A program made the position numbers and the translations under genes. Under the pieces are notes generated by a model, which saw only the letters and a program-made list of their open reading frames with translations, was not told the DNA's origin and made no database searches. 64,000 bases of DNA from contig NC_088295.1 of NCBI RefSeq assembly GCF_032854445.1, positions 2,918,501 to 2,982,500 of the forward strand, given 5' to 3'. This stretch comes from Liolophura sinensis (taxonomy: Eukaryota; Mollusca; Polyplacophora; Chitonida; Chitonidae). Below are positions 22,201 to 30,020 of the stretch, piece after piece (the stretch's first letter is position 1; the number at the start of each line of letters is the position of its first letter).

Positions 22201-23009
22201 AACCAGTTCATGTCTGCAGGTAAGCCATTCAACCAGTTTTTGTCTGCTGGTAAACCATTCAACCAGTTCATGTGTGCAGATAAGCCATTTGGCCAGTTCT
22301 GTTCTACAGGTACTCTATTCAGCCAGTTCATGTGTGCAGATAAGCCATTTGGCCAGTTCTGTTCTACAGGTACTCTATTCAGCCAGTTCATGTCTGCAGG
22401 TAAACCATTCAACCAGTTCAGTTCCACAGGTAATCTGTTCAGTTAATTCATGTCTGCAGATAAGCCATTTGGCTAGTTCAGTTCTACAGGTTAGTCTTTT
22501 CAGCCAGTTCATGTCTGGAGGTAAACCATTCAACCAGTTCAGTTCTACAGGTAATCTACTTAGCCAGTTCATGTCTGCAGGTAAGCCATTCGGCCAGTTC
22601 AGTTCTACAGGTAAGCCATCTGCCAGTTCAGATCTGCAGGTGATTTGCCCTGACTGAACACTGTTTTAATGTTTCTGTTTTAATTTGATTCCAGAGAACT
22701 AATTCAATCCGCGTGTCACGTGCTATGCAGGATAAGGACATTTCTAACCTGCCGGATGTGCCAAGCAGAGCTTTGCGTCATTCACGGTCTGATCTGGAAC
22801 CTGCCAAACCTAACAAGCCAACCAGACTGCCTCTCATCAAATCAAACATATCCACTGACGGTTTGATTAGCAGGAAGAATCCAAGGGAGGTGTCGTATGG
22901 GGCAGGATACGCAGCCAGTAGTCCAAGACAGAATGTGAGCGTGGGTTTGTTAGGGGCACAGTTGTCGCCACGTTTACCAGATCCCGACAGGGTGCCTTCA
23001 TCTAAGTGA
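1080..23009 (+). CDS. Gene A: PIK3AP1/BANK1-like adaptor, 3' half (join of exons)
   Basis: Gene-level entry: join 1080-1289, 5253-5402, 8081-8247, 8746-8916, 9374-9458, 16484-16506 and 22695-23009, with an optional exon at 21499-21534. Every junction keeps frame (phases 1,1,0,0,1,0), giving 372 residues and a TGA stop; the 5' half lies left of the window. The visible part is the low-complexity tail: a Ser/Pro/Thr-rich linker, an LPR-x-NS motif, a short helical module beginning SQKD, a basic stretch with SFLSKLFKKK, and a 104-residue C-terminus. Family assignment rests on the LPR-x-NS and SQ exons, which match gene B in order, phase and sequence; B carries the diagnostic TIR and DBB domains. 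By family knowledge such proteins scaffold receptor-proximal tyrosine kinase and PI3-kinase signalling in the cytoplasm. No YxxM motif is seen in the visible part of A, unlike B, so A may have lost direct PI3K recruitment or carry it upstream. It could instead be a pseudogene, but no frame break is seen. Confidence 0.72.
1310..3270. repeat. Minisatellite R1, 60-bp unit, about 33 copies
   Basis: The unit contains GACAGGTGGGCAACCTGGAA followed by a CTAGAACAGG-type segment and GATTCACTTGTA. From 1921 to 2940 the copies are exactly 60 bp. The array starts within about 20 bp of the exon a1 donor, and the unit includes a donor-like ACAG|GTGGGC resembling the true ACAG|GTAAGC. The period is a multiple of three, which creates a 360-codon antisense frame (1845-2927) that is not considered a gene. 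Confidence 0.95.
3472..4725. repeat. Minisatellite R2, 34-38-bp unit, about 34 copies
   Basis: The core is CATGACCAACCTTCTGACAT followed by an ACAGTCATATAAAG-type segment. Unit length varies because the CATACAG/CACAG stretch is often shortened. Several short frames on both strands are produced by the array. It lies in the same gene A intron as R1, about 200 bp downstream of it. Confidence 0.93.
4836..4913 (-). repeat. tRNA-derived sequence (SINE head or tRNA pseudogene), Arg-TCT-like
   Basis: On the minus strand there is an A-box-like TTAGCTCTGTTGGC, a D-arm of the form GCTC...AAGC, an anticodon arm CTGGA-CTTCTGA-TGCAG (one mismatch in five pairs, anticodon TCT) and a degenerate B-box GAGTTTAAATC. 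The acceptor and T stems do not pair well, so a functional tRNA is unlikely. It is most likely the head of a tRNA-derived SINE or a decayed tRNA copy. Just beside it, at 4744-4805, are short repeats built on ATACCTTNTGTGCAA and ACCACATACC. Confidence 0.55.
5253..5402 (+). CDS. Gene A exon a2: LPR-x-NS tail exon
   Basis: The acceptor TTGAGCAG ends at 5252 and the donor AAA|GTAGGT starts at 5403. The exon is 150 nt and phase 1-1. It opens with LPRCNSDSDDHSTSSRAS and continues Ser/Gln/Pro-rich to PFSPAPLQTK. The opening matches LPRSNSEKF at the start of gene B exon b7 (58091-58198), also phase 1-1 and also directly before the SQ exon; this is the main evidence that A and B are paralogues. The motif has Ser next to basic residues and could be a phosphorylation site (inference). 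The tract before the acceptor is pyrimidine-poor, so the exact start is less certain than the frame. Confidence 0.72.
5403..6170. other. Gene A intron, unique part
   Basis: This is AT-rich intronic sequence with no supported exon. It contains one short tandem repeat at about 5676-5785 (three copies of a unit of about 37 bp around AATAATAAGCAATGTCAACA). Nothing else is recognised before the R4 minisatellite. Confidence 0.6.
6175..8038. repeat. Minisatellite R4, 41-bp unit, about 45 copies
   Basis: The unit joins TCCTGGCCTTGTATCAAGTG to TTCCATTTTCATGACAAGATT. Around 7340-7600 several copies share a deletion that shortens GTTTTATTTTCATGAC to GTTTTATGAC. They recur as a larger pattern, suggesting unequal exchange of multi-unit blocks. 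The array ends about 40 bp before exon a3. Confidence 0.95.
8081..8247 (+). CDS. Gene A exon a3: SQ helical module
   Basis: The acceptor AATGTTGCAG ends at 8080 and the donor TGG|GTAAGC starts at 8248. The exon is 167 nt, phase 1 in and phase 0 out. It encodes about 55 residues with SQKDQALRNILQ, AAEGSVSMDEAKQLV and WDEQY. Gene B exon b8 (58731-58894) has SQEELKMIQIM, VAEGKFSMED and WKLRY in the same register and phase. The pattern of spaced hydrophobics around a conserved AEG-x-x-SM suggests two short helices; its function in the family is not known to me. The reading frame is open upstream into the R4 array, but the splice acceptor and paralogue alignment favour the start at 8081. Confidence 0.8.
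8248..8745. other. Short gene A intron without array
   Basis: The intron is 498 bp, GT-AG, with a strong T-rich acceptor (ATATTTTTTCCAG). A 28-codon open stretch follows TTTTTAG at 8618 but has no donor in the right phase, so it is not called. Confidence 0.7.
8746..8916 (+). CDS. Gene A exon a4: basic SKLFKKK segment
   Basis: The acceptor TTTTTTCCAG ends at 8745 and the donor AAG|GTAATG starts at 8917. The exon is 171 nt (57 codons), phase 0-0. It encodes a Thr-rich start (TTTLADSDETTPAV) and a basic amphipathic stretch SSFLSKLFKKKTKSTPDL. The Lys-rich cluster next to hydrophobics could contact membrane lipid or act in localisation, and the serines beside it could be phosphorylated; both are inference. 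No counterpart from gene B is visible, because B leaves the window one exon earlier. Confidence 0.75.
8917..9373. other. Short gene A intron without array
   Basis: The intron is 457 bp between donor GTAATG and acceptor TTTTCTGCTGTAG. No repeat array or other feature is seen. Confidence 0.65.
9374..9458 (+). CDS. Gene A exon a5: Thr/Pro-rich short exon
   Basis: The acceptor TTTTCTGCTGTAG ends at 9373 and the donor TCAG|GTAACA starts at 9459. The exon is 85 nt, phase 0 in and phase 1 out. It encodes KPGRSGITSV followed by two VMTPT-type repeats (MTPTPQTNVMTPTSPT). TP and SP dipeptides make proline-directed phosphorylation plausible (inference). The final G pairs with GT of the 23-nt microexon to give Gly. 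Confidence 0.68.
9605..12640. repeat. Minisatellite R5a, 41-bp unit, about 73 copies
   Basis: The unit is built on CAGACCAGGTTGTCCACTTA and GTACCACACATCATTGGTGC. Frequent variants alternate CATCATT/CAACACT and CTTAGTACC/CTTCGTACC/CTTTGTACC. Some copies carry a deletion that joins GGTGTCCACATTGTACCAC. Multi-unit blocks are themselves repeated (for example 11829-11990 and 12088-12250). Many short frames on both strands are array by-products. Confidence 0.95.
12641..16330. repeat. Minisatellite R5b, 47-bp unit, about 78 copies
   Basis: The unit is built on AAGTTGTCCACTTTATGTAG and TATCCCCACAGCATTACATTCCAGAC-type sequence. It shares the CCAGACCAGGTTGTCCACTT segment with R5a, so the two arrays are related. 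Hybrid copies occur at 12640-12910. An irregular group of units at 12911-13300 is repeated 411 bp further on, starting at 13322. Confidence 0.95.
16331..16483. other. Intron end before microexon
   Basis: This is a unique T-rich stretch containing the branch and pyrimidine region that leads to the acceptor TTTGTTCCAG (ending 16483). Confidence 0.5.
16484..16506 (+). CDS. Gene A microexon a6, 23 nt
   Basis: The acceptor TCTGGTTTGTTCCAG ends at 16483 and the donor AAT|GTAAGT starts at 16507. The exon is 23 nt: two bases complete Gly with exon a5, then PGVKLKN. It converts phase 1 to phase 0, exactly what is needed to join a5 (phase 1 out) to the last exon (phase 0 in). Both splice sites are strong. 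It sits between two repeat-filled introns of 7.0 and 6.2 kb. No family evidence is available for so short a piece, so transcript data would be needed. Confidence 0.6.
16660..19490. repeat. Minisatellite R6, 69-bp unit, about 41 copies
   Basis: The unit contains GAGAAGTCAGATGTGACACG, TGCTGTGCATGGATGAGTAC and ACCAATATGTAGATGCCGTG. Several copies lack about 18 bp (for example near 18240, 18710 and 18830). 69 bp is 23 codons, so two overlapping minus-strand frames stay open for 987 and 929 codons. The left copies (16680-16900) form a diverged subfamily. Most units carry an E-box CACGTG. The array lies antisense to gene A within its intron. Confidence 0.95.
19500..20195. other. Unique intronic stretch between arrays
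   Basis: This is AT-rich sequence between R6 and R7. No exon with proper splice sites and frame was found. Confidence 0.5.
20200..20760. repeat. Minisatellite R7a, 38-bp unit, about 15 copies
   Basis: The unit is GTGCTCCACCCTGCTGTATT followed by CTGAGATACTGTATCTGT. Three units make 114 bp, so each antisense frame reads through with a 38-residue repeat; these frames are by-products. Confidence 0.93.
20800..21240. repeat. Minisatellite R7b, 72-bp higher-order unit, about 6 copies
   Basis: Each 72-bp unit is a pair of diverged R7a-like halves: one keeps CTGCTGTATTCTGAGATAAT, the other reads CCTGATGTATTTTTAGACAC. It is a dimeric higher-order repeat derived from R7a. Confidence 0.88.
21285..21385 (-). 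repeat. Degenerate SINE-like fragment
   Basis: The segment with GTGAATGGTCATGGGAGTTT, CCCAGTTTCCTCCCAACATA and ATGCTGGTTGCC aligns with the reverse complement of the element at 57768-57945, which has GAGGAAACCGGGCAGAG. From memory this resembles a SINE widespread in molluscs. Only part of the element is present. Confidence 0.5.
21499..21534 (+). CDS. Possible cassette exon a7 of gene A, 36 nt
   Basis: The acceptor ACTCTGATTGTAG ends at 21498 and the donor CTACAG|GTAAGT starts at 21535. The exon is 36 nt, phase 0-0, so it can be included between a6 and the last exon or skipped without breaking frame. It would encode ELTGMSAGSGLQ. The frame stays open beyond the first donor to 21957, and donor-like sites recur every 30 bp downstream in the same phase. 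Support is only splice signals plus frame; no paralogue exon is visible. Confidence 0.35.
21535..22079. repeat. Minisatellite R8, 60-bp unit with two donor-like sites, about 9 copies
   Basis: The unit contains GTTCAGATAGTTCACGTCTA, CAAGTGAGTCATTCAGGCTG and TTACAGGTAAGC. ACAA|GTGAGT and ACAG|GTAAGC alternate 30 bp apart on the sense strand. The array begins at the donor of the candidate exon at 21499-21534. A deletion at about 21895 shifts the frame. Confidence 0.93.
22080..22645. repeat. Minisatellite R9, 30-bp unit with CAGGTAAG, about 18 copies
   Basis: The unit is TCTGCAGGTAAGCCATTCAA then CCAGTTCATG. It shares CAGGTAAG and CATTCAG with R8 and is half its length, so R8 is probably a dimer of an R9-like ancestor. 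Within 21533-22615 about 14 exact CAGGTAAG sequences are present, all on the sense strand of gene A. The array ends about 50 bp before the last exon. Confidence 0.93.
22695..23009 (+). CDS. Gene A last exon a8: C-terminus
   Basis: The acceptor TTTGATTCCAG ends at 22694; the exon reads in phase 0 from RTNSIRVSRA to the stop TGA at 23007-23009 (104 residues). It is basic and Ser/Pro/Arg-rich, with PSRALRHSRSDLEP, NPREVSYGAGYAASSP and a C-terminal LPDPDRVPSSK. RHSRSD and similar stretches look like basophilic kinase or 14-3-3 type sites (inference). It has no known domain. Codon-like composition and the absence of repeats set it apart from the arrays around it. Confidence 0.75.
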   Translation, partial: RTNSIRVSRAMQDKDISNLPDVPSRALRHSRSDLEPAKPNKPTRLPLIKSNISTDGLISRKNPREVSYGAGYAASSPRQNVSVGLLGAQLSPRLPDPDRVPSSK

Positions 23010-23189
23010 ACACCAATATCTATACTATCATGATGAGCTGTGTGTACATCTTTTTCTTCATGAATATCCTACACACATGTATTTTAGAGATTTGAGAAAG
23101 TTTTTAGTCTTTCAGTTCATTTGGCTTAACATTGTGCATAGGTATGTATATATATATAGGCTTAACAGCATTTTGTAGGCAAAGCGTAT

Positions 23190-23735
23190 GCTTAATATTT
23201 GTTAGTAACACTACAACAGGTGGAGTGATTAATACATGTTTGTAACGTTACACCAGATGGAATGGTTAATACTTGTTAGTAATGTTACAACAGGTGGAGT
23301 CATTAATACTTGTTAGTGATGTTACCACAGGTGGAGTTGTTAATACTTGTTTGTGATGTTACAACAGGTGGAGTCATTAATACTAGTTAGTAACGTTACA
23401 ACAGGTGAAGTCGTTAATACTTGTTTGTGACGTTACAACAGATGGAATCATTAATACCTGTTAGTTATGTTACATGAGGTGGAGTTGTTAATACTTGTTA
23501 GTGATGTTACAACAGGTGGAGTGGTTAATACTTGTTTGTGATGTTACCACAGTTGAGTCATTAATACTTGTTAGGATCATTACATCAGGTGGAGTGGTTA
23601 ATACTTGTTAGTAACGTTACAACAGGTGGAGTGGTTAATACTTGTTAGTAACGTTACAACAGGTGGAGTGGTTAATACTAGTTAGTAACGTTACAACAGG
23701 TGGAGTCGTTACTTGTTAATACTTGTTAATTCTGT
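23190..23735. repeat. Minisatellite R12, 37-bp unit, about 14 copies
   Basis: The unit is GTTAATACTTGTTAGTAACG then TTACAACAGGTGGAGTG. Copies are more diverged on the left. The array lies just after the gene A stop codon, so it is probably transcribed in the 3' UTR. Confidence 0.9.
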
Positions 23736-24332
23736 CTTTCATTGATTTTGTCCATGAAATATTCCGGGTTAGTGTGTATATGTCCATGGCATTCTACATC
23801 TAGGTCTAACTGTGGAGGTTGAGCTGGCTCGACTTTGCATGTGTATGTGGTGCCCAGACAATTGATGTTTTTCCTTGGGTACATGTACACGATTTATATT
23901 TTGACATGTGGTTTAGATACAGATATATATGTGTATATTTTTATATTTTCACTACATGTAAATTTTACATCTTGGTGAGAAAATAGTGTGTGCACTATTA
24001 AAGTTAAAAAGTAGATTCTGTCAGCATTAATTTGCAGGTACATAGTGCTTTCATATATATAGTATTGCCTTATAGAAGTACAGATGTGGAAAACCTGGCA
24101 ATGGCAATGGAGTACATTTTCAGGCTAATAACAGATAAACCGAAGAAAAATGCCACTTTTGTTCAGTGTTTTCTGTATAGAAGATTTGCGGATCTTGACA
24201 TTTTGGTGTTTTCATCTGGTCTGATGTTTTCTAAAGTAAATTGTGTCCAGTTGTAGCCATTGTGTGTAATGTGAGATGGTTGATGGCTGCTAAGTTACAG
24301 TGTCGCTGTCATGATATCCACATGTTCATGTC

Positions 24333-24338
24333 AATAAA
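24333..24338 (+). terminator. Candidate polyadenylation signal, gene A
   Basis: AATAAA in CATGTCAATAAAAGG, followed by a GT-rich stretch (TTTATGTATATGTATG). It is the first canonical AATAAA after the stop codon that I found. Confidence 0.4.
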
Positions 24339-24578
24339 AGGTCACCTTGTCAATTTATGTATATGTATGCACGTGTATTATGATACAGTCCCTAGTGTGC
24401 TCGCCTTGTAGAGGACAGATTGCATCTGCAGTGTTTGTTGTAGGCCTACATGTATTTGTTTGATATACATGTACATGTGCTTTTGTTTGATCTTTTATGT
24501 TTAATCTTTCATTGGTTGAGTCAAATTAGACGAGCAAAGCATATCATTTATCACAGTTTTACTACAGAATAGATTTTT

Positions 24579-24584
24579 AATAAA
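24579..24584 (+). terminator. Second candidate polyadenylation signal, gene A
   Basis: AATAAA in TTTTTAATAAATTTTCTG, followed by GTGTTGTATTG. It is an alternative or more distal end for the gene A transcript. Confidence 0.3.
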
Positions 24585-24589
24585 TTTTC

Positions 24590-25180
24590 TGTGTTGTATT
24601 GTTTAATTTGGCATGTAGAAGTTTTGATTGTAATCCATGCATATACCTGTGATTCTGTGCTAATCCTGAATTATCCTTATTCCAACTTATGCATACACTC
24701 GTCAGATTAAGGCCATGAAATCATTTTAATCCTGTTACTGCAAATTACCCAAAACTCTGTCTCTGAGTTGCTCATTCTTTTAGTTCTGAGAGTTCTATTA
24801 ATCTTTAAGAGAAAATATTGTGGCTTTTGTTTGGAGTACATGCAGGTTGATGTCCTACTGGAAAACTGCAATTGTCAGCACTAAAAGTTATATTTTATGA
24901 CATTGACTTGCTTCTAAAAATGCATTTTGAATGACATTTTAGGTCATTTACAGTAGAAAGCAAATGTATGAGACTGTTGTGTGAACATGAATCTTATTAC
25001 ACTGGCTGTGCCCACTGTAAAACTTGCCTTATGCTCAGTTAATGTGCAGGAAGAGGGACAAGAGATGCATACGATATCTACCAGTAATGTGGGCAATGTG
25101 TAGATTCTTGTTTGCATACATGTATTTGTATATACTTTCTAATCCTGGGCTTAAAACTAGGCAGGGAGTTGACTTCATCC
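24590..25180. other. Intergenic AT-rich sequence
   Basis: No gene, repeat array or RNA is recognised here. Confidence 0.5.
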
Positions 25181-25184
25181 GGCC

Positions 25185-26155
25185 ATAGCCTGCCATTGTT
25201 ACACTGTACTTTATCTGGTCATAGCATGCCATTGTATCACTGTTCTTCAACTGGCCTATAGCATGCCATTGTATCACTGTACTTTATCTGGCCATAGTAT
25301 GCCATTGTATCACTGTACTTCATTCGGCCTATAGCATGCCATTGTATCACTGTACTTTATCTGGCCATAGCATGCCATTGTATCACTGTACTTCATTCGG
25401 CCTATAGCATGCCATTGCATCACTGTACTTCATCCAGCAGAATCATGCCATTGTCTTACTGTACTTCATCCGGACTATAGCATGCCATTGCATCACTGTA
25501 CTTCATCCGACCGAATCATGCCATTGTCTTACTGTACTTCATCCAGACTATAGCATGCCATTGTATCACTGTACTTCATCCGGCCATATGCCATTGTCTC
25601 ACTGTACTTCATCTGCCATAGCATGCCATTGTCTTACTGTACTTCATTCGGCCTATAGCATGCCATTGCATCACTGTACTTCATCCGGCCGAATCATGCC
25701 ATTGTCTTACTGTACTTCATCCAGACTATAGCATGCCATTGTCTCACTGTACTTCATCCGGCCATATGCCATTGTCTCACTGTACTTCATCCGGCCATGG
25801 CATGCCATTGTCTCACTGTACTTCATCCGGCCATAGCATGCCATTGTCTTACTGTACTTCATTCGGCCTATAGCATGCCATTGCATCACTGTACTTCATC
25901 CGGCCGAATCATGCCATTGTCTTACTGTACTTCATCCAGACTATAGCATGCCATTTTCTCTCTGTACTTCATCCGGCCATGGCATGCCATTGTCACACTG
26001 TACTTCATCCGGCCATAGCGTGCCATTGTCTTACTGTACTTCATCCGGCCTATAACATGCCATTTTCTCTCTGTACTTCATCCGGCCATATCATGCCATT
26101 GTCTCACTGTACTTCATCCAGCCATATCATGCCACTGTATCACTGTTCTTCATAC
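25185..26155. repeat. Minisatellite R13a, about 36-bp unit, about 27 copies
   Basis: The unit is CATGCCATTGTCTCACTGTA then CTTCATCCGGCCATAG. Variants carry CCTATAG, CCGAATC or shortened CCATATG. Composite blocks of several variants recur, for example the run at 25420-25600 and again from 25655. Confidence 0.93.
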
Positions 26156-26204
26156 TGTCATGTCCCAGGGATTGTTATTTAGGCAAATCGCTCCATCATT
26201 TGAT

Positions 26205-26545
26205 CTCCTGCCACTGTATCACTGCTCTTCAACATGCTATCTCATGCCACTGTATATCAATGTTGTTCACCCTGCTATCTCATGCCACTGTATCATTGTT
26301 CTTCATCATGCTATCTTATGCCACTGTATCAGTGTTTTTCACCATGCTATCTCATGCCACTGTATATCAATGTTGTTCACCCTGCTATCTCATGCCACTG
26401 TATATCAATGTTGTTCACCCTGCTATCTCATGCCACTGTATCATTGTTCTTCATCATGCTATCTTATGCCACTGTATCAGTGTTTTTAAACATGGTATTT
26501 CATGCCACTGTATCAGTGTTCTTCATCATGCTATCTCATCCATTC
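26205..26545. repeat. Minisatellite R13b, 36-bp unit, about 9 copies
   Basis: The unit is TGCTATCTCATGCCACTGTA then TCATTGTTCTTCATCA. It is clearly related to R13a (CATGCCA-TGT and CTTCATC in the same order) but forms its own homogeneous cluster after a short break at 26160-26205. Confidence 0.9.
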
Positions 26546-26654
26546 ACATTTTACTTTAAAGTCCCAAAACACAAAAATGTAGGTAAATTCTTCCTGCATA
26601 GCAATGGTTAGGTGTTAATGGAAGCATATCTTATTAACTGCCTTTAATTATGTC

Positions 26655-28175
26655 TTATCTTGGTGAATGCTGGGTCTAGACATTCCCAAGTTGTGAGTGC
26701 GAGTGTTATCTTGGTGAATGCTGGGTCTAGACATTCCCAAGTTGTGAGTGCGAGTGTTATCTTGGTGAATGCTGGGTCTAGACACTGCCAAGTTGTGAGT
26801 GCAAGTGTTATCTTGGTGAATGCTGGGTCTAATCACTCCCAGGCTGTGAGTGCGAGTGTTATCTTGGTGGATGTTGGGTCTAGACACTCCCAGGCTGTGA
26901 GTGCGAGTGTTATCTTGGTGAATGTTGGGTCTACACACTCGCAAGTTGTGAGTGCTAGTGTTATCTTGGTGAATATTGGGTCTAAACACTCCCAGGCTGT
27001 GAGTGTGAGTGTTATCTTGGTGAATGCTGGGTCTAGACATTCCCAAGTTGTGAGTGCGAGTGTTATCTTGGTGAATACTGGGTCTAGACACTTCCAAATT
27101 GTGAGTGCAAGTGTTATCTTGGTGAATGTTGGGTCTAGACATTCCCAAGTTGTGAGTGCGAGTGTTATCTTGGTGAATACTGGGTCTAGACACTCCCAAG
27201 TTGTTAGTGCGAGTGTTATCTTGGTGAATACTGGGTCTAGACATTCCCAAGTTGTGAGTGCGAGTGTTATCTTGGTGAATACTGGGTCTAGACACTTCCA
27301 AATTGTGAGTGCGAGTGTTATCTTGGTGAATGTTGGGTCTAGACATTCCCAAGTTGTGAGTGCGAGTGTTATCTTGGTGAATGCTGGGTCTAGACACTCC
27401 CAGGTTGTTAGTGCACGTCTTGTCCTGGTAAATACTGGGTCTGGACATTCCCAAGTTGTGAATGCTAGTGTTATCTTGGTGAATACTGGGTCTGGACACT
27501 CCCAAGTTGTGAGTGCGAGTGTTATCTTGGTGAATACTGGGTCTAGACACTCCCAAGTTGTGGGTGGGAGTGTTATCTTGGTGAATGCTGGGTCTAGACA
27601 CTCCCAAATTGTGAGTGTGAGTGTTATCTTGGTGAATGCTGGGTCTAGACACTCTCAGGTTGTGAGTGCGAGTGTTATCTTGGTGAATGTTGGGTCTAGA
27701 CACCCCCAGGCTGTGAGTGCGAGTGTTATCTTCATGAATGTTCGGTCTAGACACTCGCAAGTTGTGAGTGCGAGTGTTATCTTGGTGAATACTGGGTCTA
27801 GACACTCCCAAGTTGTGAGTGTGAGTCTTATCTTGGTGGATGTTTGGTCTAGACACTCTCAGGTTGTGAGTGCGAGTGTTATCTTGGTGAATGCTGGGTC
27901 TAGACACTCCCAAGTTGTGAGTACAAGTGTTATCTTGGTGAATGTGGGGTATAGACACTCCCAGGCTGGGAGTGCGAGTGTTATCTTGGTGAATGCTGGG
28001 TCTAGACACTTCCAAGTTGTGAGTTCCATTCTGTACTTAGTACAATTTAGCTCAGTTTGTAGATCGCTGTACCCTCCCAAGTTGTGAAATTGAGTGAACG
28101 CTGGGTCTAGACGCACACAAGTTGTGAGTTCTAGTTTGAGCTTGGAGAACGCTGGATCTAGACATCCATAATTGT
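26655..28175. repeat. Minisatellite R14, 51-bp unit, about 30 copies
   Basis: The unit contains ATCTTGGTGAATGCTGGGTC, TAGACACTCCCAAGTTGTGA and GTGCGAGTGTT. The 51-bp period is 17 codons, which leaves one frame open on each strand (475 codons on +, 455 on -). The right end decays gradually after 28020. Confidence 0.95.
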
Positions 28176-28179
28176 GAGT

Positions 28180-30020
28180 TTGAGTGTGAGCTTGGTAGCT
28201 CATTCATGTCACCTGGTAAATTGCTGTGTGTGGACGATCCGAAGTTGTGACTTCCATTGGCATGTACATTGTTGCTATTTTTGCCTACACTGCTGGCATG
28301 ATAAGGCCTACATGTACGTAATATATTACATATGGCCAATAAGAGATACTTTGCCCTGCGAATATAGGCCTACACATATGTATTTTATAAAGGATTTCCC
28401 GATGCATGGTTTAACATTTATCCCACCAGATTGCATGGTGGGTAGTTACATAAGCAGCTAGATACTCGGCAGCTATACAGAGTATAGACCTATCTTGATG
28501 ATTTTATACACTTGTGTACTGAAGCCCTAGTGCGCCATGCCACCATGGTGATGTTTAATCAAGGTTTCTCGATTCAGTCTGAACTCAGTGTGTATGCCAC
28601 TGTACAGTGTATTAGTTCTGTATATTTCTTGTATCAGCTTCGTGTCAAGAGGTTTGGTTAATTAACATTAATTTGAGCACAGTAAGTTGCGGTACATAGA
28701 AGTACTTAACGGTAACGCCAGTTAACCGTGTTATCTGATCTAGTGATCATGTGAGATAACGAGAGGCTAGATATTATGTGTCACGTGACTAATACGGCAT
28801 CATCCTCATTACCCCCAGCCGTCCACTCTGTACAGGGACACCGCTAACAAATATATTGTACACGAATACTGTGATCGTTTGTGTGATAGTGCCTTTCTGT
28901 TTTCTCAGACAAATCGATGGCGTGGTTGATTTCCCCTCGGGTTAAAGCCATGGTTTCGCTCATAAGATTTGTGCCATCTTAAAGCATTTTAAATGCTGAT
29001 CTTATTTTTTTCGAATTGAAATGAATATTTGTATACAAGAAATATTTGTAATGTCACTGAAATTTATAACTTGTCTATTGTCAAGATTCACCAGTGAACA
29101 AATTCAGGTGAATAAATTTTTTTATGAATATTACGTTTTATTCTTGTTTTTACGATTTCCACAACTAAGCTGGTTTGGTCTCAGAAGTTGGCATGCTTGT
29201 GATATCTCCTTGGGGAAAAAATTCAAATATTAATCTGCATCATATGGAGAATTTATCTACCAGGAAGTGCGATGTTGTCCCGTGTAAACACGACCTTTTG
29301 CTGTCTAAACACGACGTTTTGAAGTCGATCATTACATCACCACGTCTATAAATTGTCACCGTACATAAACAAGATATAGGATACGTACAGATTTCAGGAG
29401 GACATAATTACTACACTAATATTCTTTGAGTATGAGCTCAAAGCCGTTAAGCATACGGCCTTCCTACAATCATTTCTAATACTTCTTATGCATTGCCCTA
29501 TTACCAAACACAGCGCCTATGGATTTTTGTGCCAGATAGTAGTATAGGCCTATGTTCATATCTTTGCAGAAGGAGAAAATTGTTGATGTTAACAGAATTG
29601 GTTTGTAAAGTGAAGAACGTCTTCGTCGTGATTACCACATCAAACCATAGCTTCGAAATTAAGCGATGTCGCCCACACTAAAACAGTTGGCGTTAGAATA
29701 TCAAGTGACTAATATTTTTTGACGAAATGCTTCTCAGGTGTGTGTGGGTCGTACATGCGCTTGAGCGGAGCTGTCTGTGCCTTTAGAAAGTAAGTGTTAC
29801 AATTTAACAAACTTTTCTGGTGATTCCGTCCGTAGTTTTACGGATATTTCAACAGATTCACTGAAGCTGGCCTGACGACAGCAGGCAGTCACAAATGTTC
29901 ACAGTGTTTGAGTGTCTCAATGACAGGTGGTATGAATAATGTGGGCTGTAGACTGTGATTGTGGACATATCACGTGACTCCCGCTTTATATCAAAAGTCG
30001 ACTCTATATCAAGTCTTTTT
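28180..30020. other. Unique intergenic region between the genes
   Basis: This is the longest repeat-free stretch between the last exon of gene A and the first coding exon of gene B. No exon with a believable frame is present. Some donor-like sites occur (for example AGAAA|GTAAGT at about 29790), and a region rich in dyads and E-box-like CACGTG (for example 28790) could hold regulatory DNA, but nothing can be assigned. Confidence 0.4.

Larger units (their letters stand above)
23010..24360 (+). other. Probable 3' UTR of gene A
   Basis: Non-coding sequence follows the TGA stop. It contains the R12 minisatellite (about 23190-23735) and then AT-rich sequence. A polyadenylation signal AATAAA lies at 24333-24338 with U/GU-rich sequence after it. 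Extent is inferred from signals only. Confidence 0.4.

Noticed and set aside
24032-24256. 74-codon frame downstream of gene A
   Set aside because: It lies in the presumed 3' UTR, has no domain, splice or conservation signal, and is a length expected by chance in AT-rich DNA.
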